A DNA stretch of 64,000 nucleotides from Alteribacillus sp. YIM 98480 (GCF_009765375.1 NZ_VTOK01000003.1:231445-295444); one strand, 5' to 3'; positions 43,816 to 53,123 are shown, counted from the stretch's first letter. Translations and numbers: made by a program. Notes: generated by a model not told the origin, from the sequence alone.

Positions 43816-45204
43816 TTAAGGCAGTGTTTTTGTAAAGGCAGTAATGGCATCATCCATAATAGCAATAATCTTCTCTACTTCAGGCCTTTTAATAATAAGA
43901 GGAGGGGCAACCGCAATAATATTCTCACCTTCTGCAGCGCGTATAGGTCTAATTAACAACTTACGTTTAAAACATTCCTCTCCAATCTTTGCTGCAGCTT
44001 GAACAGAAATATCAAATTTTTTTTGATCACCAGGATCTTCATAAAATTCAATAGCAGACAGCAAGCCTTTCGCTCTGGCCTTTGTCGCAATTTTGTGTTT
44101 GTCCATTAAATATGAGAATCCCTTCAATAACACTCCTTCCATATTTTTAGCATTGCCTGCTAGGTTATCTCTTTCTATCAATTCTATGTTTTTTAAGCCG
44201 ACAGCACATGCTGCTGCATGACCGCTGTAGGTAAAACCGTGGCTCAACAATCCTTCATATTGTACTATGACATTTCGTACTTCATCTGTTAGAAGCACAC
44301 CGCCCAGCTGGCTATAACCGCTGGTTACTCCTTTTGCAAAACACATTAGATCTGGAACCACGTCCCAATTTTCCATCCCAAACATTTTTCCTGTTCGACT
44401 AAATCCGCATATTACTTCATCAGCAATAAATAGTATTCCAAATTCATCACATAGATTTCGAATCGCCTGCAAATAATCAGATGGAGGTATATTCACCCCG
44501 CCAGAGCCTTGAATCGGTTCTATTAATATAGCAGCAATCGTGTCAGCACCTTCTTTTTCAATAATATCTCTCACACAACCACTATAATTTGGATCCGATT
44601 TATCACCCTTTTCACAATTTGTTAAAAATGATTTGGCATGAAAAATTTCACTGATATTAGAGGAGGAAAAATGATGAAAATTTGGAATGGCCGTTGCCGT
44701 TTGAGAAGCGATGGTGACCCCATGATAACCGTTATTGATTGTAATGATTTTGCGTTTGGAAGACTTCCCTTTCAGTTGCCAGTAAAACCTCGATAATTTG
44801 ATTGCGGTATCATTTGATTCAGAGCCTCCGGATGTATAGAATACGGAGTTTAAGTTTCCTGGAGAGAGCGATGCAAGCTTTTCAGCTAATCGTATGGCGG
44901 GTTCATTTGAGTAGCTGATAAAGTTAGAGTTGAAAGCCAATTTAGTCATCTGTTCTTTTGCAGCTTCTGCCAGTTCTTGCTGCCCATGTCCTACATTTAC
45001 ATTCCAAAGCATAGAAACACCATCAATGTATGTATCCCCGTGTACATCCGTCACGTAGATTCCTTTTCCCTCAGAAAAGATAACTTTTGGACCTTGTTCT
45101 ACGTGTGTTTTTGGATTAGTTGTTGGATGAAGAAAGTGTTTTCTATCTAACTCGATCATTTTATTTATTGTTTGTTTTTTATCGACCTTAGGATCTACAA
45201 TCAT
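43816..45204 (-). CDS. Class III (omega) aminotransferase
   Basis: 462 residues, PLP-dependent. FYTSGGSESNDTAIKLSRFY binds the cofactor phosphate, NNGYHGVTIASQTATA contains the stacking aromatic residue, LFIADEVICGFSRTGKMFGM holds the Asp that pairs with the PLP nitrogen, and LMCFAKGVTSGYSQLGGVLL the Schiff-base lysine (about residue 288). The family acts on omega-amino acids, diamines or GABA. It is the first gene of the operon, divergent from the LysR regulator, with a GGGGGT site. It should produce a semialdehyde for the dehydrogenase at 31189. Confidence 0.9.
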   Translation of the reverse strand: MIVDPKVDKKQTINKMIELDRKHFLHPTTNPKTHVEQGPKVIFSEGKGIYVTDVHGDTYIDGVSMLWNVNVGHGQQELAEAAKEQMTKLAFNSNFISYSNEPAIRLAEKLASLSPGNLNSVFYTSGGSESNDTAIKLSRFYWQLKGKSSKRKIITINNGYHGVTIASQTATAIPNFHHFSSSNISEIFHAKSFLTNCEKGDKSDPNYSGCVRDIIEKEGADTIAAILIEPIQGSGGVNIPPSDYLQAIRNLCDEFGILFIADEVICGFSRTGKMFGMENWDVVPDLMCFAKGVTSGYSQLGGVLLTDEVRNVIVQYEGLLSHGFTYSGHAAACAVGLKNIELIERDNLAGNAKNMEGVLLKGFSYLMDKHKIATKARAKGLLSAIEFYEDPGDQKKFDISVQAAAKIGEECFKRKLLIRPIRAAEGENIIAVAPPLIIKRPEVEKIIAIMDDAITAFTKTLP

Positions 45205-45404
45205 ACTATACCCCCTTACGCTCCTGTAAGAGCTAACATTTTTTAGTCTTTACAACGTTATTTTTTTGACTTATCTGAATTATATGATAATATTTTGTTA
45301 AAGTCCATTTAATATTATTGTAATAATTATTTAAAAAATTTTAATGATTTTGATGCGATTTTTACCAAACAGTTTTCTCACATACAGGAGGGGGGATACT
45401 TTAT

Positions 45405-46277
45405 ATGAACGAAATTGATTTTCAAATGTTGATATGTATTCGTGAAGAACAGCATATAACGAAAGCCGCCGAAAGGCTATTTGTAACACCCCCCGCTTTG
45501 ATATATAGAATAAGACAGCTAGAAAAAAAAATTGGAGTCAAGATTACTGTAAAAAAAGGAAAACAAATTACATTAACACCAGAGGGAGAGTATCTAGCTA
45601 GTCAAGCCAATAAATATTTGTTGGAGTGGAGTAAAACAAAAGACTATGTGTTAAACATGAGTGATGAAGTTCAAGGAACTTTTAGAATAGGGGTTTCGCG
45701 AGTCATAGCAAATTACAAGCTCGCTCCCATATTAAAAAAATTTGTAACGATATATCCAAAAGTAAAATTAATTGTAGATACTGGAATAAGTACGGATATG
45801 TTCCAATTGCTGCAAACGGAAGATATACACCTTGCAATTGTAAGAGGCGGCGAAAATAATTTTAACTGGCCTGATGAAAAGCATTTAATAAAATCTGAAA
45901 ACATCTTGCTCATATCGCATAAAAAAATTGAAATGGAAGATTTACCCAACATTCCAAGAGTTAACTATAAAGTCTCTTCACCCTACTTCACTGAAATCGT
46001 CAATCAATGGTGGAACGAACGGTTTACTCACCCTCCCAACATCACCATGCAAGTAGACAATTTTGAAATATGCAAAGAAATGGTGAGAAATGAACTGGGA
46101 TATGCTTTTATTCCTAGTATTTTCTTAAGTGACAATGATCAGTTTTATTTTGAAAAACTACTTACAAAAAATGGCGGAGTATTAAATCTTGGCACTTGGA
46201 TGTTATATAGAAAATCTTCCCTTGCTTTAAGTATGGTTCAAAGATTTACACAATATATTAAATCAATTGATTTTTGA
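45405..46277 (+). CDS. LysR-family transcriptional regulator
   Basis: 290 residues. The N-terminal winged helix-turn-helix is FQMLICIREEQHITKAAERL followed by FVTPPALIYRIRQLEKKIGV. The C-terminal effector domain covers residues 90-285 (GTFRIGVSRVIANYKLAPIL, IHLAIVRGGENNFNW). A strong AGGAGGGGGG site precedes ATG 45405. It is divergent from the aminotransferase-led operon across 200 bp of AT-rich DNA, the usual geometry for a LysR activator of that operon. Part of its 3' end is duplicated at 28940-29305. Confidence 0.88.
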   Translation: MNEIDFQMLICIREEQHITKAAERLFVTPPALIYRIRQLEKKIGVKITVKKGKQITLTPEGEYLASQANKYLLEWSKTKDYVLNMSDEVQGTFRIGVSRVIANYKLAPILKKFVTIYPKVKLIVDTGISTDMFQLLQTEDIHLAIVRGGENNFNWPDEKHLIKSENILLISHKKIEMEDLPNIPRVNYKVSSPYFTEIVNQWWNERFTHPPNITMQVDNFEICKEMVRNELGYAFIPSIFLSDNDQFYFEKLLTKNGGVLNLGTWMLYRKSSLALSMVQRFTQYIKSIDF

Positions 46278-46347
46278 GGCTCTTTTTCAGAAAGTACGGA
46301 ACACGATTGTTTTTACCTTAATTGTAAATTTCGTGACAAGAACTAAA

Positions 46348-46391
46348 AGACCCCTCTTGAGAGAATAATTTAAATCTCATGAAGAGGAGTC
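46348..46391 (+). terminator. Terminator of the LysR gene
   Basis: GACCCCTCTT (46349-46358) pairs with AAGAGGAGTC (46382-46391) with one mismatch; GTTCTTTTTC follows. It is about 70 bases after the LysR stop. Confidence 0.7.
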
Positions 46392-46444
46392 GTTCTTTTT
46401 CTGTCATAACCCTTTGACTTTACTTACATGGCTCGACTTTCTCC

Positions 46445-46738
46445 TTATCTACGGAGGTCCCTCGTTGCACTAGTTAGCAGCAAAATCGCTGTAATGGTGT
46501 GCAGGAGCCAGCCAACTACAGGAAGTGCTGATATTATCGAGGTAATGATGCCAACAATACTGGGCGTTTTTGCTGTACGGTACAATAACGTAATAATTAA
46601 CGTAATAATATGAAGCACGACAGCAGTTCCCAACGCTGAATATCCGCTAAAAATGACGATACTTCCTCCTATGAAGGGAATTGCTAACAGCGCTTCAAAT
46701 CCACCCGAAATAAACTTCGCTGCTGCAGACAGTTTCAT
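46445..46738 (-). CDS. Small membrane protein, function unknown
   Basis: 97 residues with three hydrophobic segments (LAIPFIGGSIVIFSGYSAL, VVLHIITLIITLL, SIISALPVVGWLLHTITAIL) and a basic end RDLRR. The start follows AAAAGGAGG. It is conserved-looking, but I cannot name a family. It stands alone between the LysR and DUF1643 genes. A role as an envelope protein is the most that can be said. Confidence 0.65.
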   Translation of the reverse strand: MKLSAAAKFISGGFEALLAIPFIGGSIVIFSGYSALGTAVVLHIITLIITLLYRTAKTPSIVGIITSIISALPVVGWLLHTITAILLLTSATRDLRR

Positions 46739-46928
46739 GATTTGCCTCCTTTTTCTCGAGATTATTTATCTATTCCTACTCTTCCCTTCATTCTTTCTTG
46801 TCACTCACCGGATTCAGTATTCACCACACTTCTTCTCATATTCAATAACCCGAGTGATCTAAATATAAACAAATATCATTCTTTTATGTAGAAGAATAGC
46901 TTTCTGATGTTAGACCGGTCCAGTAACA

Positions 46929-47084
46929 TTAATTTGACCATTTCACATCCTGTTCTTTATACAGGCTAAAACGATTACCCTTTTTAGGTGTCGTTTTTGT
47001 TGAGCATTCATTCGTTGTAACCATCAACCCCTGCTCTTCTTCTATTTCTACTGCAGCATTCAAGTATTGATTACATTCTTCATG
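46929..47084 (-). other. 51-codon open frame continuing the DUF1643 gene past its TGA
   Basis: Directly after the TGA at 47085-47087 the same frame stays open: HEECNQYLNAAVEIEEEQGL, then MVTTNECSTKTTPKKGNRFS, then LYKEQDVKWSN and TAA (46929-46931). Composition is protein-like, with charged and aromatic residues. It could be a lost C-terminal extension, a readthrough product or chance. Confidence 0.35.
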
Positions 47085-47594
47085 TCAAAATCGTATTGGC
47101 TGTAAACCTTTTTTTAAATACAATGGGTGCTTTGGGTCCCTGCCATCTTTGGTTTTTTCAATACAAAAATGGTCATACTCTTTTAACAAGTGCAGCACTT
47201 GTTTTTTACGTTTACTGATACCACTTTGCTTCCCCCAGGCAAAAATCACTTTATCCGATTTTTTCATAACATGTAGAATATGAATATCATTTTCTGGCCC
47301 TACCGGATCAGCCGTTATCATTAAGTCCTTTGGATTGGTGGCTATAAAAGCAAATAGATTAACGATAAACATTCCTCCATATCCCCAGCTTTTCGAATAG
47401 TCTGCACAGCGGCCTAACGTCGCATCGCATATGTCGAGATCTGCAATGCTAGGATTTAGCATGACAAAAGCGGCTTTTTCTAAAGCACCATCCCATATAC
47501 AGCTTAATGAATAGCGGTATATTCTTTTACCAGAATGATCATGATCAAATACAGCTTCCACTTTTTCAGTTGGAAGCCATGGACGATTAGGCAT
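47085..47594 (-). CDS. DUF1643-family protein
   Basis: 169 residues. Recognisable family blocks are RYSLSCIWDGALEKAAFVML with NPSIADLDICDATLGRC, YGGMFIVNLFAFIATNPKDL, VIFAWGKQSGISKRKKQVLH and the end DPKHPLYLKKGLQPIRF. ATG 47594 follows GGAGG at eight bases; the frame extends five codons more. DUF1643 proteins have no established function that I know of. The gene ends in TGA but its frame remains open for another 51 codons. Confidence 0.82.
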   Translation of the reverse strand: MPNRPWLPTEKVEAVFDHDHSGKRIYRYSLSCIWDGALEKAAFVMLNPSIADLDICDATLGRCADYSKSWGYGGMFIVNLFAFIATNPKDLMITADPVGPENDIHILHVMKKSDKVIFAWGKQSGISKRKKQVLHLLKEYDHFCIEKTKDGRDPKHPLYLKKGLQPIRF

Positions 47595-48174
47595 TACAGA
47601 AACCTCCAAATTTACTAGTCATTTTTTCACCCTTTTATAAGAATAAAGTTAAGTATTTAGATCACTTGAAATATAAAGTTCGTTTCTAGTTTGGATTAGA
47701 ACTGCTTTATGTAAGTTTGACTATGTAATTTATTTGTAAAATTATTCCTTGATTTAGTTAATAGTTTATTCCGTTTCTATTGGTACTATTGTATATACGA
47801 GGGGTGATTTCATTTTAGTATTAGTATTATTAATGAAGCCCTAAAACCATCAATATGAAGGTTTCAGGGCTTTTTATTTCTTTCATTCGTTTTACATTCG
47901 GTTATTTTCTCGCCGTGAAATAATTTTATCTTTAACGGTTGGAATATTTATATCTTCCCGTGTTTCTCTCCACTTCTTTCGATTAATGCTTATAGCATTA
48001 TATGACACAGAAGTCATTTTTACCTTTCATTTACTGGACAAATAATGATGATCTTATCTACTTATTCGTTCATCACCAAGCATTGGCTTTCACCACCCCA
48101 TTACGATAATTTTTGCTCTCATTTATAACCCCATGTAGTTATCCATTGGTAGAAAAAAGCTGTTCTTTAATGAC
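47595..48174. other. Intergenic stretch with an orphan plus-strand terminator
   Basis: No supported protein gene. It contains the promoter side of the DUF1643 gene and a plus-strand terminator at 47838-47875 with only an 11-codon frame before it, plus AT-rich DNA down to the EtfA stop. Confidence 0.4.
47838..47875 (+). terminator. Orphan terminator, possible end of a small RNA
   Basis: GCCCTAAAACC pairs with GGTTTCAGGGC and is followed by TTTTTAT. Upstream lie a ribosome-like GAGGGGTGA and TATATA-like boxes near 47785-47805, but no real gene, so a short plus-strand transcript is possible. Confidence 0.5.
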
Positions 48175-49146
48175 TTAAACAGAAACTTTTGAAAATTCTT
48201 CTGTCAGCTTTGGAACAACTTCAAATAAGTCACCTACTATGCCATAATCGGCCACTTCAAAAATAGGTGCTTCCGGATCTTTGTTGATTGCAACGATCAC
48301 TTTCGAGTTGGACATTCCGGCAAGATGTTGAATAGCACCGGAAATGCCACAGGCAATGTATAGATCTGGAGTAACGACTTTTCCCGTCTGCCCAATCTGC
48401 AGAGAATAATCGCAATATTCTGCATCACAAGCGCCCCGAGAAGCCCCTACAGCAGCACCAAGTACTTCTGCCAGCTCTTCCAATGGTTTAAAACCATCTG
48501 CACTTTTGACACCGCGGCCACCTGATACAATAATATTAGCTTCGGATAAGTCAACTCCGTCACTCGTCTTTTTTACGACATCTTTAATCATCGTACGGAT
48601 ATCTTTTATTTCGATATCCATAGAAGATACATCACCGCTTCTTGATTCATCTTTTTCGAACGCCACAATGTTGTTCGGGCGAATGGTTGCCAGTACCAAT
48701 CCTTCTTCTATTACCTTTTTCTCAAAAGCTTTTCCTGAGTAAATCGGACGAGTAAATACAACTTGTCCGTCCTCGATGTCAACGCCTACTGCATCAGAAA
48801 CAAGACCGGCCTTCAGCTTCCCGGCCATACGCGGAGCCAAATCTTTTCCGCTTGATGTATGACCCATCACTATACCTTCTGGTTTTTCAGCCTCACATAT
48901 CTGCAAAAGAGCCTGAGAATAAGCGTCCGTTGTGTATGGAGCCAGTTCTTTCTTTTCAGCGGTCACTACCCGGTCTGCTCCGTAGTGAATCATTGTTTCT
49001 GCATGTTCCTGAAGATTTTCTCCAAATAACACACCAACGATTTCACCTCCATCTACTATCTTTTGGCCCGCAGCGATGGCCTCATATGTCACGTTTCTTA
49101 CTTCTCCATTTTTCATCTCACCCAGCACTAGTACTTTTTGTCCCAT
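48175..49146 (-). CDS. etfA: Electron transfer flavoprotein, alpha subunit
   Basis: 323 residues. The C-terminal FAD-binding half is diagnostic: IIVSGGRGVKSADGFKPLEE, GAAVGASRGACDAEYCDYSL, QIGQTGKVVTPDLYIACGIS, GAIQHLAGMSNSKVIVAINK and the end DLFEVVPKL. The N-terminal domain starts MGQKVLVLGEMKNGEVRNVT. With EtfB it passes electrons from acyl-CoA or other dehydrogenases to the quinone pool through an ETF oxidoreductase, which is not in the window. It lies 16 bp after etfB and ends the long catabolic cluster. Confidence 0.95.
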   Translation of the reverse strand: MGQKVLVLGEMKNGEVRNVTYEAIAAGQKIVDGGEIVGVLFGENLQEHAETMIHYGADRVVTAEKKELAPYTTDAYSQALLQICEAEKPEGIVMGHTSSGKDLAPRMAGKLKAGLVSDAVGVDIEDGQVVFTRPIYSGKAFEKKVIEEGLVLATIRPNNIVAFEKDESRSGDVSSMDIEIKDIRTMIKDVVKKTSDGVDLSEANIIVSGGRGVKSADGFKPLEELAEVLGAAVGASRGACDAEYCDYSLQIGQTGKVVTPDLYIACGISGAIQHLAGMSNSKVIVAINKDPEAPIFEVADYGIVGDLFEVVPKLTEEFSKVSV

Positions 49147-49162
49147 AATATATGAGCCTCCT

Positions 49163-49936
49163 TTATATGACCTTTGCTTCGTTTTTTAATGCCTCTACTA
49201 ATTCCTGGACCTGATCATCTAACTCGCCTTCAAGAACTCTACCAGCTGCTTTTTCCGGCGGAAGGAATCGACCCACTGTTTTCGTTTTTGCTTCCACGTC
49301 TTCTTCCTCCAAATCAAGGTCATCCAGATCCAATGTGTCCAATGGTTTTTTCTTTGCTTTCATGATTCCCGGCAGTGATGGATACCGTGGTTCATTTAAT
49401 CCCTGCTGGCAAGTGACCATTACTGGCAGAGGTGTTTCTATCACTTCCACGTCCCCTTCTACGTCTCTTTCGATTTTTGCTGTTTCTCCGTCTATATTTA
49501 AACGAGTAATCGTAGTAACTTGATTGATTCCTAGACCCTCTGCAACACGTGGTGCAACTTGACCGGCTCCATCATCGACAGCTACGTTTCCACCCAGAAT
49601 GATATCAAATTCCTGGTCTTTCAAATATGCTGTTAGGATACTGGAGGTAGTAAAGTGATCCGACTCGTCTTCTAGTTCCTCTATGTCCAGAAGTACTGCT
49701 TTATCTGCTCCCATTGCAAGTGCGGTGCGGAGCTCTTTTTCCGTTTCTTCATCGCCTACGGTAACCACTGTTACTTCCCCTCCATGTTCATCCCGAAGGA
49801 CAATGGCTTCTTCAATCGCATATTCATCGTAAGGATTAATGATAAATTCTGCACCCTCTTCATCAATCGCTCCAGCGTGAATAACAATTTTTTCTTCCGT
49901 GTCGAAAGTCCGTTTCATAATTACATAGATGTTCAT
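49163..49936 (-). CDS. etfB: Electron transfer flavoprotein, beta subunit
   Basis: 257 residues. MNIYVIMKRTFDTEEKIVIH, NPYDEYAIEEAIVLRDEHGG, VTVVTVGDEETEKELRTALA, MGADKAVLLD and the recognition-loop area PSLPGIMKAKKKPLDTLDLD are those of EtfB. The start follows AAAGGAGGAAG. It lies 137 bp after the TRAP permease gene with no clear terminator between, so it may be co-transcribed with the upstream catabolic genes as well as from a local promoter. Confidence 0.95.
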   Translation of the reverse strand: MNIYVIMKRTFDTEEKIVIHAGAIDEEGAEFIINPYDEYAIEEAIVLRDEHGGEVTVVTVGDEETEKELRTALAMGADKAVLLDIEELEDESDHFTTSSILTAYLKDQEFDIILGGNVAVDDGAGQVAPRVAEGLGINQVTTITRLNIDGETAKIERDVEGDVEVIETPLPVMVTCQQGLNEPRYPSLPGIMKAKKKPLDTLDLDDLDLEEEDVEAKTKTVGRFLPPEKAAGRVLEGELDDQVQELVEALKNEAKVI

Positions 49937-50073
49937 CTTTTCCTTCCTCCTTTTTAAGTTTACTTAAATTTTTTAATAAGAGCTTTACCGATCAGAACTA
50001 AAAAGTTTCCATTATTAACTTTTGCTGTGATCCTAAAACTAATCTTCCTATTTCTTGATTTAGGTATATTAAA

Positions 50074-51351
50074 CTACATTTGAGAAGGTAGATATAATAT
50101 TAATTCGGGAAAAATAACAAACAGTGATATCAAAAGTAATAAAACCAATATAAATGGAACGGAACCCTGGAAAACTCTTTCAACCGGTACTTTGGCATGT
50201 TTACTTGTTACATATAAATTCATACCAACTGGTGGAGTTACTAGTCCAATTTCTAGTAAAATAACTAATACTACTCCAAACCATAGAGGATCAAAACCTA
50301 TTTGAATAATTAACGGAAAAACCAATGGTAAGGTAATAAGCATTGATCCTAACATATCTAAAAACATTCCTAATATTAAATACATAACAATAATTAGAAG
50401 CAAAATTGTATAAGGAGAAAAACCACTTTCAGTAATGAATGAAATCAAATAATCTCCTATTCGAGTTAAAGAGATGAAAAATGCGAAAATTTCTGCGCCT
50501 ATTACAATGGTAAAGATCATAGCTGTTTGCCTAACGGTATCTTTAAGTGATAAATAAACGAGATGAATGTTTAAACGTCTTAGTAAAAATCCTAAGACCA
50601 TGGCAGCAAATGCTCCGAAAGCAGCCGCCTCTGTAGAGGTACCAAATCCAGCATACAAAAATACTATTACCGAAAAAATCAAAATAATAATCGGAAAGAT
50701 AGGTTTTATGGAGTTCAACCTATCACTCCAAGTTGACTTTTCAACTTTACTGTTATTCAACTGCGCTCCAACTATAACTACCAAACAAAGTAAGAGTGAA
50801 AGAAGTATCCCTGGAACAATCCCGGCAACTAATAATTGTGCGACAGATGTTTCTGTCTGTATGCCATATATGATCAATGGGATACTTGGCGGTATGAGTG
50901 CAGCTAGTGTGCCGGTGGAAGAAGCAATTAAACCTGTTGTAAAACGATCGGTATAGTTAGCTTTCATCATTTGCGGGGCTGCTATTTCCGACATAATGGA
51001 TGTTGCGGCAATACTTGAACCTGATAAAGCTCCAAACCCCGCACTTGAAAACACAGTTGCTACTCCGGCCCCTCCAGGTAAGTGACCAATCCATTTGAGG
51101 ACACTCTGAAAGAGATCAACAGCGATATTACTCTTAGATAGAAAATGAGCCATCAATATAAAAAGTGGTACCGTAGTATAAGTGAAACTATTTACACTTG
51201 AATAAATAGTACCTGGTAACACTCCTGTTAACATATCAATTCCGCCCATATAAAAGATTCCAGTGGCCCCTATAAAAATAAGTGTAAAACCAATTGGCAG
51301 CCCCGCAAATAACAAAATTATTAATAAAACTGAAAATGTTAACGCAATCAC
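50074..51351 (-). CDS. TRAP transporter large permease, DctM type
   Basis: 425 residues with about twelve membrane segments. GAGVATVFSSAGFGALSGSS, IPLIIYGIQTETSVAQLLVA and GLVTPPVGMNLYVTSKHAKV are DctM hallmarks. I chose GTG 51351 because GGAGGGATACA precedes it; the TTG at 51375 precedes that site and overlaps the dctQ stop. It is the ion-coupled pore of a tripartite importer for a carboxylate-type substrate. Confidence 0.92.
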   Translation of the reverse strand: MIALTFSVLLIILLFAGLPIGFTLIFIGATGIFYMGGIDMLTGVLPGTIYSSVNSFTYTTVPLFILMAHFLSKSNIAVDLFQSVLKWIGHLPGGAGVATVFSSAGFGALSGSSIAATSIMSEIAAPQMMKANYTDRFTTGLIASSTGTLAALIPPSIPLIIYGIQTETSVAQLLVAGIVPGILLSLLLCLVVIVGAQLNNSKVEKSTWSDRLNSIKPIFPIIILIFSVIVFLYAGFGTSTEAAAFGAFAAMVLGFLLRRLNIHLVYLSLKDTVRQTAMIFTIVIGAEIFAFFISLTRIGDYLISFITESGFSPYTILLLIIVMYLILGMFLDMLGSMLITLPLVFPLIIQIGFDPLWFGVVLVILLEIGLVTPPVGMNLYVTSKHAKVPVERVFQGSVPFILVLLLLISLFVIFPELILYLPSQM

Positions 51352-51371
51352 TGTATCCCTCCTTCGTTCTC

Positions 51372-51848
51372 TCAATTCTTGTCACTTATTAAAAATTTAA
51401 TTTCCTCTATAGATTCAACAATTAACCTGCAACACAAAAAAGTGATACCAATTGCTATTAGAAACAAAGCTGGTGATATAGGGTAACCTAGAACACTTGA
51501 TGATCTTATATTCCTTTCAAGGGAATCAATACTAGTATTAAACATTGTATATGCACTGATTATGAGCACCACTAAAATTAATATATTTGTCAATATCTTT
51601 AGAACAGATTGTGATTTATCAGATAACTTTTCAAACAACACTAACACTTGTATATGATCTTTTTTTCGTAATGCATAACTGAGAGATAAAAATATGATGA
51701 TAACCATAAAATATTCTCCAGTTATTTCAGTTGTACCAGGAATAGGAGAATTAAAAAGGGTACGCATGAAGACATCTGCAAATATCCAAACCATCATTAT
51801 GAACAGGGAACCAATAGAAAAAATCACACAGAAGTTTTCTACTTTCAC
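51372..51848 (-). CDS. TRAP transporter small permease, DctQ type
   Basis: 158 residues from GTG 51848, four membrane segments. IFADVFMRTLFNSPIPGTTE with ITGEYFMVIIIFLSLSYALR and KKDHIQVLVLF are typical. No ribosome site fits that GTG, however. AGGAGG lies at 51882-51887 and the frame is open from there as NNIDRTNKIFVKVENF, so translation may start at the non-AUG codon ATC (51870-51872), nine bases after the site. The listed start is the first standard codon and is probably too short by eight residues. Confidence 0.85.
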   Translation of the reverse strand: MKVENFCVIFSIGSLFIMMVWIFADVFMRTLFNSPIPGTTEITGEYFMVIIIFLSLSYALRKKDHIQVLVLFEKLSDKSQSVLKILTNILILVVLIISAYTMFNTSIDSLERNIRSSSVLGYPISPALFLIAIGITFLCCRLIVESIEEIKFLISDKN

Positions 51849-51928
51849 AAAAATTTTATTAGTCCTGTCGATATTATTAACCCTCCTGGTAGATATTTGT
51901 GTTTTGATTTTTCTTAAATGAAAGCTGA

Positions 51929-53029
51929 TTAGTTATTTTCATTTTCGTTTTGTTCCTTATGCAGCTCTTCTAAAAATAAATCATAAGCCTCCTGATATTT
52001 TGGATTATCTTGCTGTTCTAGCCATTCCTCTTTAAAATTTTCATATTCTTCCTCCCAGTCCTTTTGTTCTTCTTCCGTCAATGTGTACATTTTTCCTTGG
52101 TCATCCCATTCTTCATATACTTTTTGTGCGTCTTCTTCATTAGCTATGATAGAACTTAGAGCAATTTCTTCACTTGCCTGATCGAAGGCGTCTTTCACAT
52201 TATCCGGAAAACTTTGCCAAACATCTTCATTTATAATAAACCCAGCAGTACCTGCCCCAAATTGCGCTCCGTTCGTCCCATGCTGTATTAAATCAGCTAC
52301 ACCGTAAGATTTAAGCGGCGTGGTGTAAGAAGACAGAACATCCACTATCCCTTTATCAAATGCTTCAAACATCTCAGTTGGACTTAGAGTTACTGGTGTT
52401 CCACCTAAGTATTCAATTATCTCACTGTCAACCCCCCCACTACTCATTACACGTAACCCCTCTAAATCGTCAGGAGTTTTGATTTCTTCACCTGTTGTAA
52501 AAAGGTCATAGGACTGACTCACAAAACCAAAAATCGGTCTCACACCGTTTGGCAAAAAGTCTTCTTCTAAAATTGGACTCTGTTTAGAAATTCTATTCCA
52601 GACGACTGTACCCTCAACTCCAGATTCATGTAATCCAGGAAGACCAACGAGAGTGCTGGATATTGGCATTTCACTTGGAAAGGCTGGTCCTAAATAATAA
52701 GCCACGTCCGTTACACCATTTCTCGTTTGATCAACATAGTCTTGAAGTTTCCCCAATTGTTCACCAGGGAAATAGTCCCATTCCACCTCTCCATCTGTTA
52801 GCTCTGTTACCCTCTCCATAAATGGTTCCACAGCATCCTCCGAAAAAGGAGCCGTTGCAGGAAGTGACGTAGCAAATTTTAGTGTGAAAGTTTCTCCACT
52901 GTTATTTGCTGAGTTTCCAGATTCATTACTACTGTCAGTTGAACTTTCATTAGTGCTCTCACAAGCTACCATTACAAATATCAATATAGCTAAGGTAATT
53001 ATTCTTTTAACACTTTTCAATTTTTTCAC
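51929..53029 (-). CDS. TRAP transporter substrate-binding lipoprotein, DctP type
   Basis: 366 residues. The signal IITLAILIFVMVACESTNES has a lipobox with lipidated Cys 23. TFTLKFATSLPATAPFSEDA, GVTDVAYYLGPAFPSEMPIS, PDDLEGLRVMSSGGVDSEII and GTPVTLSPTEMFEAFDKGIV are family blocks; the Arg in GLRVMSS is the usual carboxylate contact. The C-terminus is very Glu/Asn-rich. It is the first of three TRAP genes and lies 94 bp after the reductase gene. The substrate is probably the carboxylic acid degraded by the cluster. Confidence 0.92.
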   Translation of the reverse strand: MKKLKSVKRIITLAILIFVMVACESTNESSTDSSNESGNSANNSGETFTLKFATSLPATAPFSEDAVEPFMERVTELTDGEVEWDYFPGEQLGKLQDYVDQTRNGVTDVAYYLGPAFPSEMPISSTLVGLPGLHESGVEGTVVWNRISKQSPILEEDFLPNGVRPIFGFVSQSYDLFTTGEEIKTPDDLEGLRVMSSGGVDSEIIEYLGGTPVTLSPTEMFEAFDKGIVDVLSSYTTPLKSYGVADLIQHGTNGAQFGAGTAGFIINEDVWQSFPDNVKDAFDQASEEIALSSIIANEEDAQKVYEEWDDQGKMYTLTEEEQKDWEEEYENFKEEWLEQQDNPKYQEAYDLFLEELHKEQNENENN

Positions 53030-53123
53030 ACCCCTTTTCTTTCTTTTAACTCAATATTAAAAATATTTTTAAAAATTAATATAAAGCTTGTTGGTCAATC
53101 ATGTTATTTCGTATTTTTCTTTT

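Noticed and set aside
46929..47087. Second selenocysteine candidate at the DUF1643 TGA
   Set aside because: No suitable hairpin follows the TGA and the residue is not at a known redox site; truncation or readthrough is more likely.
47810..47850. Type I toxin peptide before the orphan terminator
   Set aside because: Only 11 codons, without the hydrophobic helix and basic tail of such toxins.
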